Below, one piece after another: positions 9,018 to 16,594 of a stretch of DNA of 42,590 bases. The stretch comes from an uncultured Lachnoclostridium sp. GTDB lineage: Bacteria; Bacillota; Clostridia; Lachnospirales; Lachnospiraceae. Below the pieces are notes generated by a model that worked only from the letters and a program-made list of their open reading frames with translations, searched no databases and was not told where the DNA came from. The first letter of the stretch is position 1. The number at the start of each line of letters is the position of its first letter. Position numbers and translations under genes: made by a program. The stretch covers positions 1-42,590 of the forward strand of contig CALWDO010000022.1 of NCBI GenBank assembly GCA_944376715.1, given 5' to 3'.

Positions 9018-9524
9018 ATGCCGATGGAGATTCATTGTTCGCCGGAGGTTTCTTCCGAGTACCTGGACGAGGTGCGGGAGATCCTTCGGGATAAGGAATT
9101 CCTGTCGTTGTGCCAGTACTGCCATCATCAGCGGAGCAACCGACTTCTGCACAGCTTAAATGTTTCCTATATATCCTGGAAGATTGGGAAACGGTTTGGC
9201 TGCGAGGAGAGAGCGGCGGCAAGGGCGGGGCTGCTGCACGATTTTTGTCCATATGATTTCAGTGAGGAGACGCCTACCGGAGAACGGCAGGTATTTTATC
9301 ATCCGAAAGCGGCGGCGGAAAACAGCTGTCAGCACTTTGAGATCAATCAGAAGGAACGGGAAGCCATATTGACGCATATGTTTCCGCTGGGACCTGTTCC
9401 CACGAACAAAGAGGGCTGGATCATCTCATTTGCCGATAAGATCTGCGCTGTCATGGAAGTCTGCAATGTGGCGATCGCCCTTGCCAGACGCAACCGTGTA
9501 GTGGTGGTATCCGCAGCGGCGTGA
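9018..9524 (+). CDS. HD-domain protein (putative phosphohydrolase)
   Basis: A protein of about 168 residues with an HD-superfamily core: H in the HSLNVS segment (~residue 44), the HD pair in GLLHDF (~70), a later histidine in ILTHMFPLG (~115) and a conserved Asp in SFADKICA (~140). This arrangement implies a divalent metal site for phosphohydrolase or phosphodiesterase action, probably cytoplasmic; the substrate is unknown. Three starts are possible (GTG 9015, ATG 9018, ATG 9024); 9018 is chosen arbitrarily since the upstream GAAAGCGAG is a weak ribosome site. It is a single-gene unit with its own promoter and a strong terminator shared with the convergent TetR gene. Confidence 0.8.
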   Translation: MPMEIHCSPEVSSEYLDEVREILRDKEFLSLCQYCHHQRSNRLLHSLNVSYISWKIGKRFGCEERAAARAGLLHDFCPYDFSEETPTGERQVFYHPKAAAENSCQHFEINQKEREAILTHMFPLGPVPTNKEGWIISFADKICAVMEVCNVAIALARRNRVVVVSAAA

Positions 9525-9540
9525 ATAACCTGAAAAAGAG

Positions 9541-9576
9541 CAGCCAGCCGCACCTCCCCAAGGGTGCGGCTGGCTG
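9541..9576. terminator. bidirectional intrinsic terminator
   Basis: A perfect 14-bp stem (CAGCCAGCCGCACC at 9541-9554 with its complement at 9563-9576) and an 8-base loop. On the minus strand it is followed by CTCTTTTTC, and on the plus strand by only TTTG, so it serves the TetR gene best and probably also the HD gene. Confidence 0.85.
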
Positions 9577-9586
9577 TTTGAAAATA

Positions 9587-10114
9587 CTACGGATGCAGCA
9601 AATCCATGATTTCTTTCAACGCATCCAGCACACACTGATCTCCGAACCGCCTGCGGTTCTCCGAATAGGCGTAATAACCTCCCTGAATCTGGTAGGTCAG
9701 GAAAATGTTGAAACGGGCGTCGTTTTTGGTATCCGGAAGGATACGGAAGATATGTTCTTTCAGGGCGGATTCGATCCGGATGGGCAGGACGGAGGCCTGG
9801 GTTCCGGAGAAAAGGATATCGATCAGATGCTGCTGGGCATTGAAAGCGGAAAACAGCTGCATCGTGAAAAGCGCAGGATCTTCTATGAACAGATCTGCCC
9901 GTTCGATGCTTTCCAGGACTCTTCGGATCACGTCGTCCTGCATACGCGTGGAGAGATCATAGATATCCTGATAATGAAGATAAAAGGTCGCTTTGCTGAT
10001 CTGAGCCCGTTCTGCCAGTTCCTTTATCGTGATCCTTTCCAGAGGCTTGTGCGCCCGCAGTTCCAAAAAGGCGTTGCGAATACTTTTCTTTGTTTTCTGT
10101 TCTCTTAAATCCAT
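9587..10114 (-). CDS. TetR/AcrR family transcriptional regulator
   Basis: A 175-residue regulator. The N-terminal helix-turn-helix (residues ~8-55) carries the TetR pattern ITIKELAERAQISKATFYLHY; the remaining ~120 residues form a divergent ligand domain that I cannot assign to a ligand. The ATG at 10114 has AGGAG seven bases before it. It is divergent from glgB, with 142 bases between them containing a 24-bp palindrome. Local targets are therefore itself and possibly glgB, although most TetR proteins near such genes control transporters and none is adjacent here. Its 3' end meets the strong terminator at 9541-9576. Confidence 0.9.
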   Translation of the reverse strand: MDLREQKTKKSIRNAFLELRAHKPLERITIKELAERAQISKATFYLHYQDIYDLSTRMQDDVIRRVLESIERADLFIEDPALFTMQLFSAFNAQQHLIDILFSGTQASVLPIRIESALKEHIFRILPDTKNDARFNIFLTYQIQGGYYAYSENRRRFGDQCVLDALKEIMDLLHP

Positions 10115-10152
10115 ATGATTCTCCTGTACGATTTTTAAAATATGTCCAATAG

Positions 10153-10176
10153 TTTACAATCGGATAAGATTGTAAA
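10153..10176. promoter_or_regulatory. palindromic operator, probably for the TetR regulator
   Basis: TTTACAATC (10153-10161) and its exact complement GATTGTAAA (10168-10176) are separated by six bases. The size and symmetry suit a TetR dimer. It sits 39 bases before the regulator's start and 80 bases before glgB, where promoters would be expected on both strands. Confidence 0.7.
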
Positions 10177-10256
10177 TGGTTTTCCCGGTAAAAAGCTGTT
10201 ATGATAATTATAAGAAAATATTAGACAACAGTCAATTATTTGATGGAGGTATTTTT

Positions 10257-12047
10257 ATGGACATGTATGGATTTTATACAGGGGAAATATTTAACGCGTA
10301 TGAATATCTGGGCGCTCATATGACTCCGAATGGAACCGTTTTCCGTACGTTTGCGCCGGGAGCTGACCATATCGATCTTCTGTGTAATGGACAAGTAATT
10401 CCCATGCAGCGGGTTCATGATGGAAATTTTTATGAAACAGTTATTCCCGATATAGAGGATGGATGCGTATATGAATACCGGATCTGGCAGAAGAATGGCA
10501 GTTACGTGGATCACTGCGATCCTTATGGATTTGGAATGGAACTGCGTCCGGATCACCGGTCGGTGGTCCGGGATCTGGAATGCTACACATTTCATGACCA
10601 GCAGTGGATGAAACACCGTACGTCACGTCAAAATGAACCGCTGAATATCTATGAGATGCATATGGGATCCTGGAGACGAAAAGCGGACGGGTCCTGGTAC
10701 CGGTATTCGGAATTAGGGGAACTGTTGATCCCGTATCTGAAAGAAAGCGGATATAATTATGTGGAATTTCTGCCGTTGGGAGAGCATCCCTGTGATGAGA
10801 GTTGGGGATACCAGATGACAGGTTTCTATGCGCCCACCAGCCGTTACGGTACGGCGGCAGAATTGATGCAGCTGGTGGATCAACTGCATCAAAACGGCAT
10901 CGGCGTGATTCTGGACTTTGTTCCGGCGCATTTCGCGTTGGACGCCTATGGTATCTCCCGGTACGACGGGACCGCATTGTACGAATATCCGCATCAGGAC
11001 GTGGGAGTCAGTGAGTGGGGAAGCTGCAATTTTATGCATTCCCGGGGCGAGGTGAGGAGTTTTCTGCAGTCTGCGGCAAATTATTGGCTGAAAGAGTACC
11101 ACTTTGACGGACTTCGGATGGACGCGATCAGCCGCATGATATACTGGCAGGGAGATGAAAGGAGAGGCGTCAACGGGAATGCGGTATCCTTTCTGAAACA
11201 CATGAATCACGGTCTGAAAAGTCTTCATCCCGGCTGTATTCTGGCAGCGGAGGATTCCACCAATTTTCCGAACGTCACTCTGGAAACAGAAAAAGGGGGA
11301 CTGGGTTTTGATTACAAGTGGGATCTGGGATGGATGCATGACACGCTGGAATATTTTCAGAGCAATCCGGAAGACCGGACGGAGAAGTATCATAAACTGA
11401 CTTTCTCCATGATGTATTTCCGGAATGAAAGATATCTGCTGCCCTATTCCCATGATGAAGTGGTGCACGGCAAAGCGACGATCCTGCAGAAAATGAACGG
11501 ACAGTATGAACAGAAATTCCCCCAGGCCAGAGCGATGTATCTGTATATGATGATCCACCCGGGAAAGAAACTGAATTTTATGGGGAACGAGATCGGTCAC
11601 TTCCGGGAGTGGGATGAAAAAAGAGAGCAGGATTGGGAGTTGTTGAAGTATCCCATCCATGACGCTTTTTATCATTATATCGCCGAACTGAACCGCCTTT
11701 ATCTGACTCATCCGGCCTTTTCAGCATGGGATTATCAGGAACAGGGATTTACCTGGCTGGACTGCCGACAGGAAGAACGCCGTATCTATGCGGTACAGAG
11801 AATGAGCGGGGAAGAACGGCTGGCAGCGGTCTTTAACTTCAGTGAGTGCGAGCAGGAAAATTACAGAGTGCGGATTCCCGGAATCAGATCTGTGCGCGTG
11901 CTTTTGTACAGCGACTGGGAACGGTTTGGAGGGACTACCGGTGAGCAAACAGAAACGGTTCGGATGGAGGAAGACGAACTGGTATGTACGCTGCAGCCAT
12001 TTTCAGGCGTATTGTTAGATTGTGCAGGGGAAATTCCATCTGAGTAG
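10257..12047 (+). CDS. glgB: 1,4-alpha-glucan branching enzyme (GH13)
   Basis: It makes alpha-1,6 branches in glycogen in the cytoplasm. 596 residues: a CBM48-like N-terminal domain (~15-90), a GH13 barrel and a C-terminal beta domain. Catalytic regions are visible: DGLRMDAIS (nucleophile Asp), LAAEDST (acid/base Glu) and LPYSHDEVVHGK (transition-state Asp). The ATG at 10257 follows GGAGG by seven bases; an open frame continues 27 codons upstream through the promoter region but has no ribosome site. It is somewhat short compared with enterobacterial GlgB (~730). No other glycogen genes lie nearby, so the rest of the pathway must be elsewhere. Confidence 0.95.
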   Translation: MDMYGFYTGEIFNAYEYLGAHMTPNGTVFRTFAPGADHIDLLCNGQVIPMQRVHDGNFYETVIPDIEDGCVYEYRIWQKNGSYVDHCDPYGFGMELRPDHRSVVRDLECYTFHDQQWMKHRTSRQNEPLNIYEMHMGSWRRKADGSWYRYSELGELLIPYLKESGYNYVEFLPLGEHPCDESWGYQMTGFYAPTSRYGTAAELMQLVDQLHQNGIGVILDFVPAHFALDAYGISRYDGTALYEYPHQDVGVSEWGSCNFMHSRGEVRSFLQSAANYWLKEYHFDGLRMDAISRMIYWQGDERRGVNGNAVSFLKHMNHGLKSLHPGCILAAEDSTNFPNVTLETEKGGLGFDYKWDLGWMHDTLEYFQSNPEDRTEKYHKLTFSMMYFRNERYLLPYSHDEVVHGKATILQKMNGQYEQKFPQARAMYLYMMIHPGKKLNFMGNEIGHFREWDEKREQDWELLKYPIHDAFYHYIAELNRLYLTHPAFSAWDYQEQGFTWLDCRQEERRIYAVQRMSGEERLAAVFNFSECEQENYRVRIPGIRSVRVLLYSDWERFGGTTGEQTETVRMEEDELVCTLQPFSGVLLDCAGEIPSE

Positions 12048-12070
12048 ATGAAATTTCTCATAAGGTAAAC

Positions 12071-12099
12071 TTGTGCCGTTTTTCAGAATGTGGTAGGAT
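12071..12099 (+). promoter_or_regulatory. putative sigma-A promoter for the DegV gene
   Basis: TTGTGC (12071-12076) and TAGGAT (12094-12099) have a 17-base spacer, in the 95-base gap after glgB. No terminator is seen between glgB and this site. Confidence 0.5.
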
Positions 12100-12142
12100 G
12101 AAAGATATAAAATAATTTACCGATGAGCAGGAGGGAATTGCT

Positions 12143-13030
12143 ATGAGTGATTATATACTGAGCTGCAGTTCAACGGTGGATTTAACGCCGCGGCAGATGG
12201 AAAAGCGTGATATCCGCTATGTCTGCTTCCATTTTATACTGGACGGCCAGGACCACAAGGACGATATGGGACAGTCTATAGCGCCGGAGGAATTATATTC
12301 CAGGATGGTGGCCGGAGCGGAGGCGAAGACTTCTCAGGTGGCTCTTGGAGAATACACAGAGTATTTCGAACAGCTTCTTCGGGAAGGAAAGGATATTCTC
12401 CATGTGGAGTTTTCAAGCGGATTGTCCGGTTCCTACAATTCTGCGCGGTTGGTGGTAGATGAGCTGAAAGAGAAGTATCCGGACAGAAAGATTTATCTGG
12501 TAGATTCACTGGCCGCATCCAGCGGATACGGACTGATCATGGAGACTCTGGCTGATATGCGGGATGCCGGTAAGAGCGTGGAAGAGCTATATCAGTGGAT
12601 CGAAGAGAACAGGCTCCGGATGCATCACTGGTTTTTCTCTACAGATCTGACTTTTTATATTAAGGGAGGAAGGATCTCCAGGACGGCGGGAGCGGTCGGC
12701 ACATTGTTGGGCATCTGTCCGCTTCTTAATATGGACTATCTGGGAAGACTTCAGCCCAGGGAAAAGATACGGACGAAAAAGAAAGTGATCCGCAGGATTG
12801 TGGAGATGATGGAAGCCCACGCGCAGGATGGCCTGGATTACAGTGGAAAATGCTACATATGCCAGTCCGCATGCCTGGACGATGCGAAAGCAGTCGCTTC
12901 ACTGGTGGAAGAAAAATTTCCGAAGCTTCAGGGAAAGGTGGAGATCTATCCCATAGGAGCGACCATCGGAAGCCATACCGGACCCGGGACCGTGGCGCTG
13001 TTCTTCTGGGGAGATGAGCGGAAAGACTGA
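12143..13030 (+). CDS. DegV family fatty-acid-binding protein (FakB type)
   Basis: A 295-residue DegV/EDD-fold protein. Features include SSTVDL near the N-terminus, the HVEFSSGLSGSYNSA segment at ~92-106 that corresponds to the fatty-acid carboxyl-binding motif, VDSLAASSGYG at ~124, and YIKGGRISRTAG at ~172. FakB proteins present fatty acids to the kinase FakA for phosphorylation, feeding exogenous fatty acid into phospholipid synthesis. A FakA homologue lies at 39003-40679 in this window. The ATG at 12143 follows AGGAGGG by eight bases. Chain specificity cannot be read from sequence. Confidence 0.92.
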   Translation: MSDYILSCSSTVDLTPRQMEKRDIRYVCFHFILDGQDHKDDMGQSIAPEELYSRMVAGAEAKTSQVALGEYTEYFEQLLREGKDILHVEFSSGLSGSYNSARLVVDELKEKYPDRKIYLVDSLAASSGYGLIMETLADMRDAGKSVEELYQWIEENRLRMHHWFFSTDLTFYIKGGRISRTAGAVGTLLGICPLLNMDYLGRLQPREKIRTKKKVIRRIVEMMEAHAQDGLDYSGKCYICQSACLDDAKAVASLVEEKFPKLQGKVEIYPIGATIGSHTGPGTVALFFWGDERKD

Positions 13031-13045
13031 TCGACAAAATAAGAG

Positions 13046-13075
13046 TTGACAGTAATTCCTCCTCAATGGTAGAAT
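13046..13075 (+). promoter_or_regulatory. sigma-A promoter for the MATE gene leader
   Basis: TTGACA (13046-13051) and TAGAAT (13070-13075) are separated by 18 bases. The implied start near 13082 leaves a leader of about 125 bases before the MATE start codon. Confidence 0.7.
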
Positions 13076-13101
13076 ATCCATGCGCTAAAACCCGTAAAGG
13101 G

Positions 13102-13172
13102 TATGTGGATTTTTCTAGTATTGTCTATTTTTCGCCACATAACTGTATTGCAGCAGTTATGTGGCATTTTTT
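13102..13172 (+). promoter_or_regulatory. attenuator-like leader: intrinsic terminator with competing anti-terminator arm
   Basis: A perfect 12-bp stem (GCCACATAACTG at 13134-13145 with CAGTTATGTGGC at 13154-13165, 8-base loop) is followed by six T, an intrinsic terminator lying between the promoter and the MATE gene. TATGTGG at 13102-13108 can pair with CCACATA at 13135-13141, the terminator's 5' arm, so the two folds exclude each other. A small ACCC/GGGT hairpin (13090-13102) could in turn hold the anti-terminator. It could alternatively be just the degV terminator. No known riboswitch class was recognised. Confidence 0.6.
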
Positions 13173-13207
13173 ATGCCATGAATTTAAAGGAGGAATTTGA
13201 AAGACTT

Positions 13208-14545
13208 ATGAACGATCAGACATTTATGAAAGAACAGCCCGTCACCAGGCTTCTCTGGCAGATGTCGCTGCCCATGGTGATTTCCATGATGGTAAACTCC
13301 CTGTACAACATTGTGGACAGTTATTACGTGGCACAGATCAGCGAGAAGGCCATGACGGCCCTGTCGCTGGTATATCCGGTACAGAACCTGGTCAACGCCG
13401 TGACTATCGGATTTGGAGTGGGACTTAACGCGGTAATCTCGTATCATCTGGGAGCACAGGAAAATCAGAAGGCGGATCAGGCGGCTTCCCAGGGATTTCT
13501 GTTAAGCCTGATACACGGCGTAGTTCTTACAGTGGCAAGCATATGGATTATGCCGGTATTCCTGTCTGTGTTTACTTCTGATGCGGAAGTGATCGATCTG
13601 GGGATCCGGTATTCCCGCGTGGTATTTTTGTTCGCTACAGTGATATCCATGACCTTGTTCTACGAGAAGCTGTTCCAGTCCGTTGGAAGAATGGCTGTCT
13701 CCATGTTTTGTATGATGTGCGGATGTATTGCTAATATCATTCTGGATCCGGTACTGATCTATGGTTATGGACCGTTCCCGACCATGGGGATCGAGGGCGC
13801 GGCTCTGGCCACCGGTATTGGACAGGTATTGACATTGGTATTGTATCTGGCGGTACATGCGGTAAGGCCGCTGCAGGTGAACGCACATATCCGTCAGATG
13901 AGGCTCACCAAAGATATGTGCAGACGGCTCTATGGGATCGGAGTCCCTGCAGTATTGAATCTGGCGCTGCCGTCTCTGCTGACTTCGGCGTTGAATGGAA
14001 TCCTTGCGGGTTATTCCCAGATCTATGTGGTTGTCCTGGGAGTATACTACAAACTGCAGACATTTTTATATCTGCCGGCAAATGGAATCGTGCAGGGTAT
14101 GCGCCCGCTGATCGGCTACAATTATGGAGCGAAGGAGCAGGAACGCGTGAGAAAGATCTATCGCACGGCGCTGGGCGCCATCATCCTGATCATGGGTCTT
14201 GGGACGATCCTATGTCTGGCGATTCCGGAACCTCTTATGGGACTTTTTGCGGAGAGTCAGGAGACAGTGGAGGCAGGGGCAAGAGCGCTGCGCATCATAT
14301 GCGCCGGTTTTCTGGTATCCTCTGTATCCGTAACCACCTGCGGAGCTCTGGAAGGACTGGGAATGGGTGGACCTTCGCTTCGCATCTCACTGCTCCGCTA
14401 TGCAGTTATCATGATTCCGGCCGCCTGGCTGCTGAGCCTGGCCTTCGGCGCGGAAGGCGTGTGGCATGCATTCTGGATCTCGGAGCTTCTGACTGCGGTG
14501 GCGTCTGTCTTTATCCTGAAGAAGGCCATGCCGCGGCAGGATTAG
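13208..14545 (+). CDS. MATE family multidrug efflux transporter
   Basis: A cation-coupled multidrug exporter of the NorM/DinF type. It has 12 predicted membrane helices over ~445 residues, with typical MATE starts in both halves (LLWQMSLPMVISMMVNSLYNIVDSYYV) and GMRPLIGYNYGA in the second half. Start choice: ATG 13208 lies 14 bases after AAAGGAGG; ATG 13178 precedes that site; and the open frame to 13103 runs through the terminator hairpin. The promoter and attenuator-like leader suggest inducible expression. The next gene, vanR, begins after a separate promoter region. Confidence 0.92.
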   Translation: MNDQTFMKEQPVTRLLWQMSLPMVISMMVNSLYNIVDSYYVAQISEKAMTALSLVYPVQNLVNAVTIGFGVGLNAVISYHLGAQENQKADQAASQGFLLSLIHGVVLTVASIWIMPVFLSVFTSDAEVIDLGIRYSRVVFLFATVISMTLFYEKLFQSVGRMAVSMFCMMCGCIANIILDPVLIYGYGPFPTMGIEGAALATGIGQVLTLVLYLAVHAVRPLQVNAHIRQMRLTKDMCRRLYGIGVPAVLNLALPSLLTSALNGILAGYSQIYVVVLGVYYKLQTFLYLPANGIVQGMRPLIGYNYGAKEQERVRKIYRTALGAIILIMGLGTILCLAIPEPLMGLFAESQETVEAGARALRIICAGFLVSSVSVTTCGALEGLGMGGPSLRISLLRYAVIMIPAAWLLSLAFGAEGVWHAFWISELLTAVASVFILKKAMPRQD

Positions 14546-14606
14546 GAAAATCTTAAGAATTATTCAGGAAAACGTAAAGATCTTCTTCTGACAGATATGA
14601 TATGCT
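14540..14606 (+). promoter_or_regulatory. VanR-like 11-bp repeats and -10 element before vanR
   Basis: From 14540 the DNA can be cut into 11-base units that resemble one another (GATTAGGAAAA, TCTTAAGAATT, ATTCAGGAAAA, CGTAAAGATCT), the layout bound by OmpR-class regulators. A TATGCT at 14601-14606 is the likely -10, and the same hexamer occurs before vanG. This predicts autoregulation by VanR. The first repeats overlap the 3' end of the MATE gene. Confidence 0.55.
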
Positions 14607-14649
14607 AAATCCGGCGGCGTTTCGGAGGCCCGCCGGAAGGAGGCATTAC

Positions 14650-15351
14650 ATGGGTGAAAAGATACTGGTAGTAGATGATGAAAAAGAGATTGCGGATTTG
14701 ATCGCTGTCTATCTGGAAAGCGAAGGGTACACTGTATTTAAATGTTACACATCAGAAGACGCGTTAGAATGTATCCGGCGTGAAGAGCTGGATCTGGCGG
14801 TACTGGATGTAATGCTTCCGGGGCAGAATGGATTTGTCCTGTGTCAGAAGATCAGAGAGAAACATACTTATCCGATTGTCATGCTCACGGCAAAGGATGC
14901 GGAAACAGATAAAATCACCGGCCTGACGCTGGGAGCGGACGATTATATTACGAAACCTTTCCGGCCATTGGAGATGATGGCGAGAATCAAAGCGCAGCTT
15001 CGCAGGTATAAAAAATACAATCCGGCATCGGCCCAGCCGGAGGATGAAGAGATGATCTTTCACTGGGGGCTGATGATGAACCTGAAGACTCACGAATGTA
15101 CCATGAATGGGAAAAGGCTGGAACTGACGCCGACCGAGTTCAAGATTCTTGCCGTGCTCTGCCAGAGAAAAGGGGAAGTAGTCAGCGCCGAAGAACTGTT
15201 CCATGAAATCTGGCAGGACGAATACTATTATAAAAACAATAATACGATCACTGTGCATATCCGGCATCTCAGGGAAAAACTGGGGGATACGGCGGACAGG
15301 CCCAGATATATCCGTACTGTCTGGGGCGTGGGGTACCGTCTGGATGATTAG
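14650..15351 (+). CDS. vanR: VanR-type response regulator (OmpR family)
   Basis: A 233-residue activator. The receiver domain has acidic residues D9-D10, phospho-acceptor D53 in LAVLDVMLPG, and the conserved Lys in TKPF (~102). The C-terminal winged helix (~135-232) ends VWGVGYRLDD. The ATG at 14650 follows GGAAGGAGG; an open frame 16 codons upstream covers a CCGGCGG/CCGCCGG hairpin (14611-14636) beside the ribosome site. It overlaps vanS by eight bases. Its role as VanR is inferred from position before vanS-vanG and overall similarity; it would respond to glycopeptide through VanS. Confidence 0.9.
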   Translation: MGEKILVVDDEKEIADLIAVYLESEGYTVFKCYTSEDALECIRREELDLAVLDVMLPGQNGFVLCQKIREKHTYPIVMLTAKDAETDKITGLTLGADDYITKPFRPLEMMARIKAQLRRYKKYNPASAQPEDEEMIFHWGLMMNLKTHECTMNGKRLELTPTEFKILAVLCQRKGEVVSAEELFHEIWQDEYYYKNNNTITVHIRHLREKLGDTADRPRYIRTVWGVGYRLDD

Positions 15352-16471
15352 GAAGAAAAAATCAGGATATACCCGTCTGAAGACCCGTATCTTTCTGCAG
15401 CTTTGCCTGATGGCGCTGGGAACGATTTTCCTGATCTGGGCGCTTTATATCGGCGTATTTTCAGGGAGACTTGCGGAAGGAGCAGTAAATATCATCCAAA
15501 GGCTGTTTTTCCTGGACTATGAACAGGCTCTTGGACTGTATAATTATTATGTCCGCGGAAATTTTGACCTGATCTTCTGGCTGGTTTTCGCGGCGCTGTT
15601 TTTGATCATGTTCCGGTTTGCCCTGTCCTGGTTTATGAGATATTTCAGGCAGATCGATCAGGGGCTGGACGCGCTGCTTCAGGAAGACAGGGGAGAGATC
15701 TCCATGGCTCCGGAGATGTGGGAGATGGAACAGAAGCTGAATCTGGTCCATCATACCCTGGAAAAAAGGAAGCTGGAAGCGCAGCTTTCAGAACAGCGCA
15801 AAAATGATATGGTCATGTATCTGGCCCATGATATACGTACGCCGCTGACCTCTGTGATTGGGTATCTGTGTCTCCTGGAAGAAGCTCCGGATATGCCGGA
15901 AGAACAGAGGACCAAGTATGTGCGCATTACGCTGGATAAGGCGTATCGTCTGGAGCATCTGGTCAATGAGTTTTTTGAGATTACCCGCTACAATCTTCAG
16001 CATATCGTTCTGGAGAAAGAAGATGTAAATCTTTCTTATCTGCTGGTGCAGATGGCGGATGAATTTTATCCGATCCTTACGGATCATGCCAATAAAGTGG
16101 AATTTCAGGTAGAGGATAATCTGCATATTTACGGTGATCCGGACCGGCTGGCAAGAGTATTCAATAATATCCTGAAAAATGCCGTGGCATACAGTTTTCC
16201 GGGGACGGTGATCCGGATCTGGTCTGAGCGCTTTCCTGGAGAGGTGTGTGTCTGTTTTGAAAATCAGGGCAGGACGGTCCCAAAGCATAAGCTGGACGCT
16301 ATTTTTGAAAAATTTTACCGTCTGGACGAGGCCAGACAGACGGAGAGCGGCGGAGCCGGACTGGGACTGGCCATCGCCAGGGAGATTGTTCTGCTTCATG
16401 GGGGAAGAATTACGGCGCAGAGTGAAGACAACGTTACTGTTTTCCGGGTGGAATTGCCTCTGAAAGGATGA
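15344..16471 (+). CDS. vanS: VanS-type sensor histidine kinase
   Basis: A 375-residue membrane kinase. TM1 is ~17-38 and TM2 ~75-97, enclosing a short ~36-residue external loop; then comes a HAMP-like linker, an H-box with phospho-acceptor H162 (LAHDIRTPLTSV), an N-box (FNNILKNAVAYS), a DEARQTESGGAGLGLAI G-box and the FENQGR region. The ATG at 15344 overlaps the vanR stop; no separate ribosome site is needed for coupling. The small sensor loop resembles VanS of the VanG/VanB-like types that detect vancomycin. It is expected to phosphorylate VanR when drug is present and remove the phosphate otherwise. Confidence 0.9.
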   Translation: MIRKKKSGYTRLKTRIFLQLCLMALGTIFLIWALYIGVFSGRLAEGAVNIIQRLFFLDYEQALGLYNYYVRGNFDLIFWLVFAALFLIMFRFALSWFMRYFRQIDQGLDALLQEDRGEISMAPEMWEMEQKLNLVHHTLEKRKLEAQLSEQRKNDMVMYLAHDIRTPLTSVIGYLCLLEEAPDMPEEQRTKYVRITLDKAYRLEHLVNEFFEITRYNLQHIVLEKEDVNLSYLLVQMADEFYPILTDHANKVEFQVEDNLHIYGDPDRLARVFNNILKNAVAYSFPGTVIRIWSERFPGEVCVCFENQGRTVPKHKLDAIFEKFYRLDEARQTESGGAGLGLAIAREIVLLHGGRITAQSEDNVTVFRVELPLKG

Positions 16472-16479
16472 CGGAATCT

Positions 16480-16554
16480 TTCTTAGGAAATTCTTTTGAA
16501 ATTCTTAGGAATTCCTTCGGCGGGTCTTAGGATTATGCCAATAGATTATTAAGC
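16480..16554 (+). promoter_or_regulatory. phased VanR-like binding repeats before vanG
   Basis: CTTAGGA occurs at 16482, 16504 and 16526, exactly 22 bases apart, and a weaker ATTAAGC follows at 16548. The region also divides into 11-base units (TTCTTAGGAAA, TTCTTTTGAAA, TTCTTAGGAAT and so on), so the sites lie on one face of the helix. TATGCT at 16564-16569 is the probable -10. This is the expected design of an OmpR-class activated promoter and matches the repeats before vanR. Confidence 0.7.
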
Positions 16555-16594
16555 TCCTTCTGATATGCTCAATATCAGAAGGAGTGATTTTTTT
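16554..16594 (+). promoter_or_regulatory. hairpin with T-tract over the vanG ribosome site
   Basis: CTCCTTCTGATAT (16554-16566) and ATATCAGAAGGAG (16572-16584) form a perfect 13-bp stem with loop GCTCA, followed by seven T at 16588-16594. The 3' arm contains the vanG ribosome site AGAAGGAG. RNA reading through from vanS would fold into a terminator and hide the site, whereas RNA started from the TATGCT inside the hairpin would lack the 5' arm. Confidence 0.65.

Noticed and set aside
13082-13207. Known riboswitch classes (guanidine, purine, preQ1, T-box) in the MATE leader
   Set aside because: No conserved core of any of these was recognised; only terminator and anti-terminator pairing is supported.
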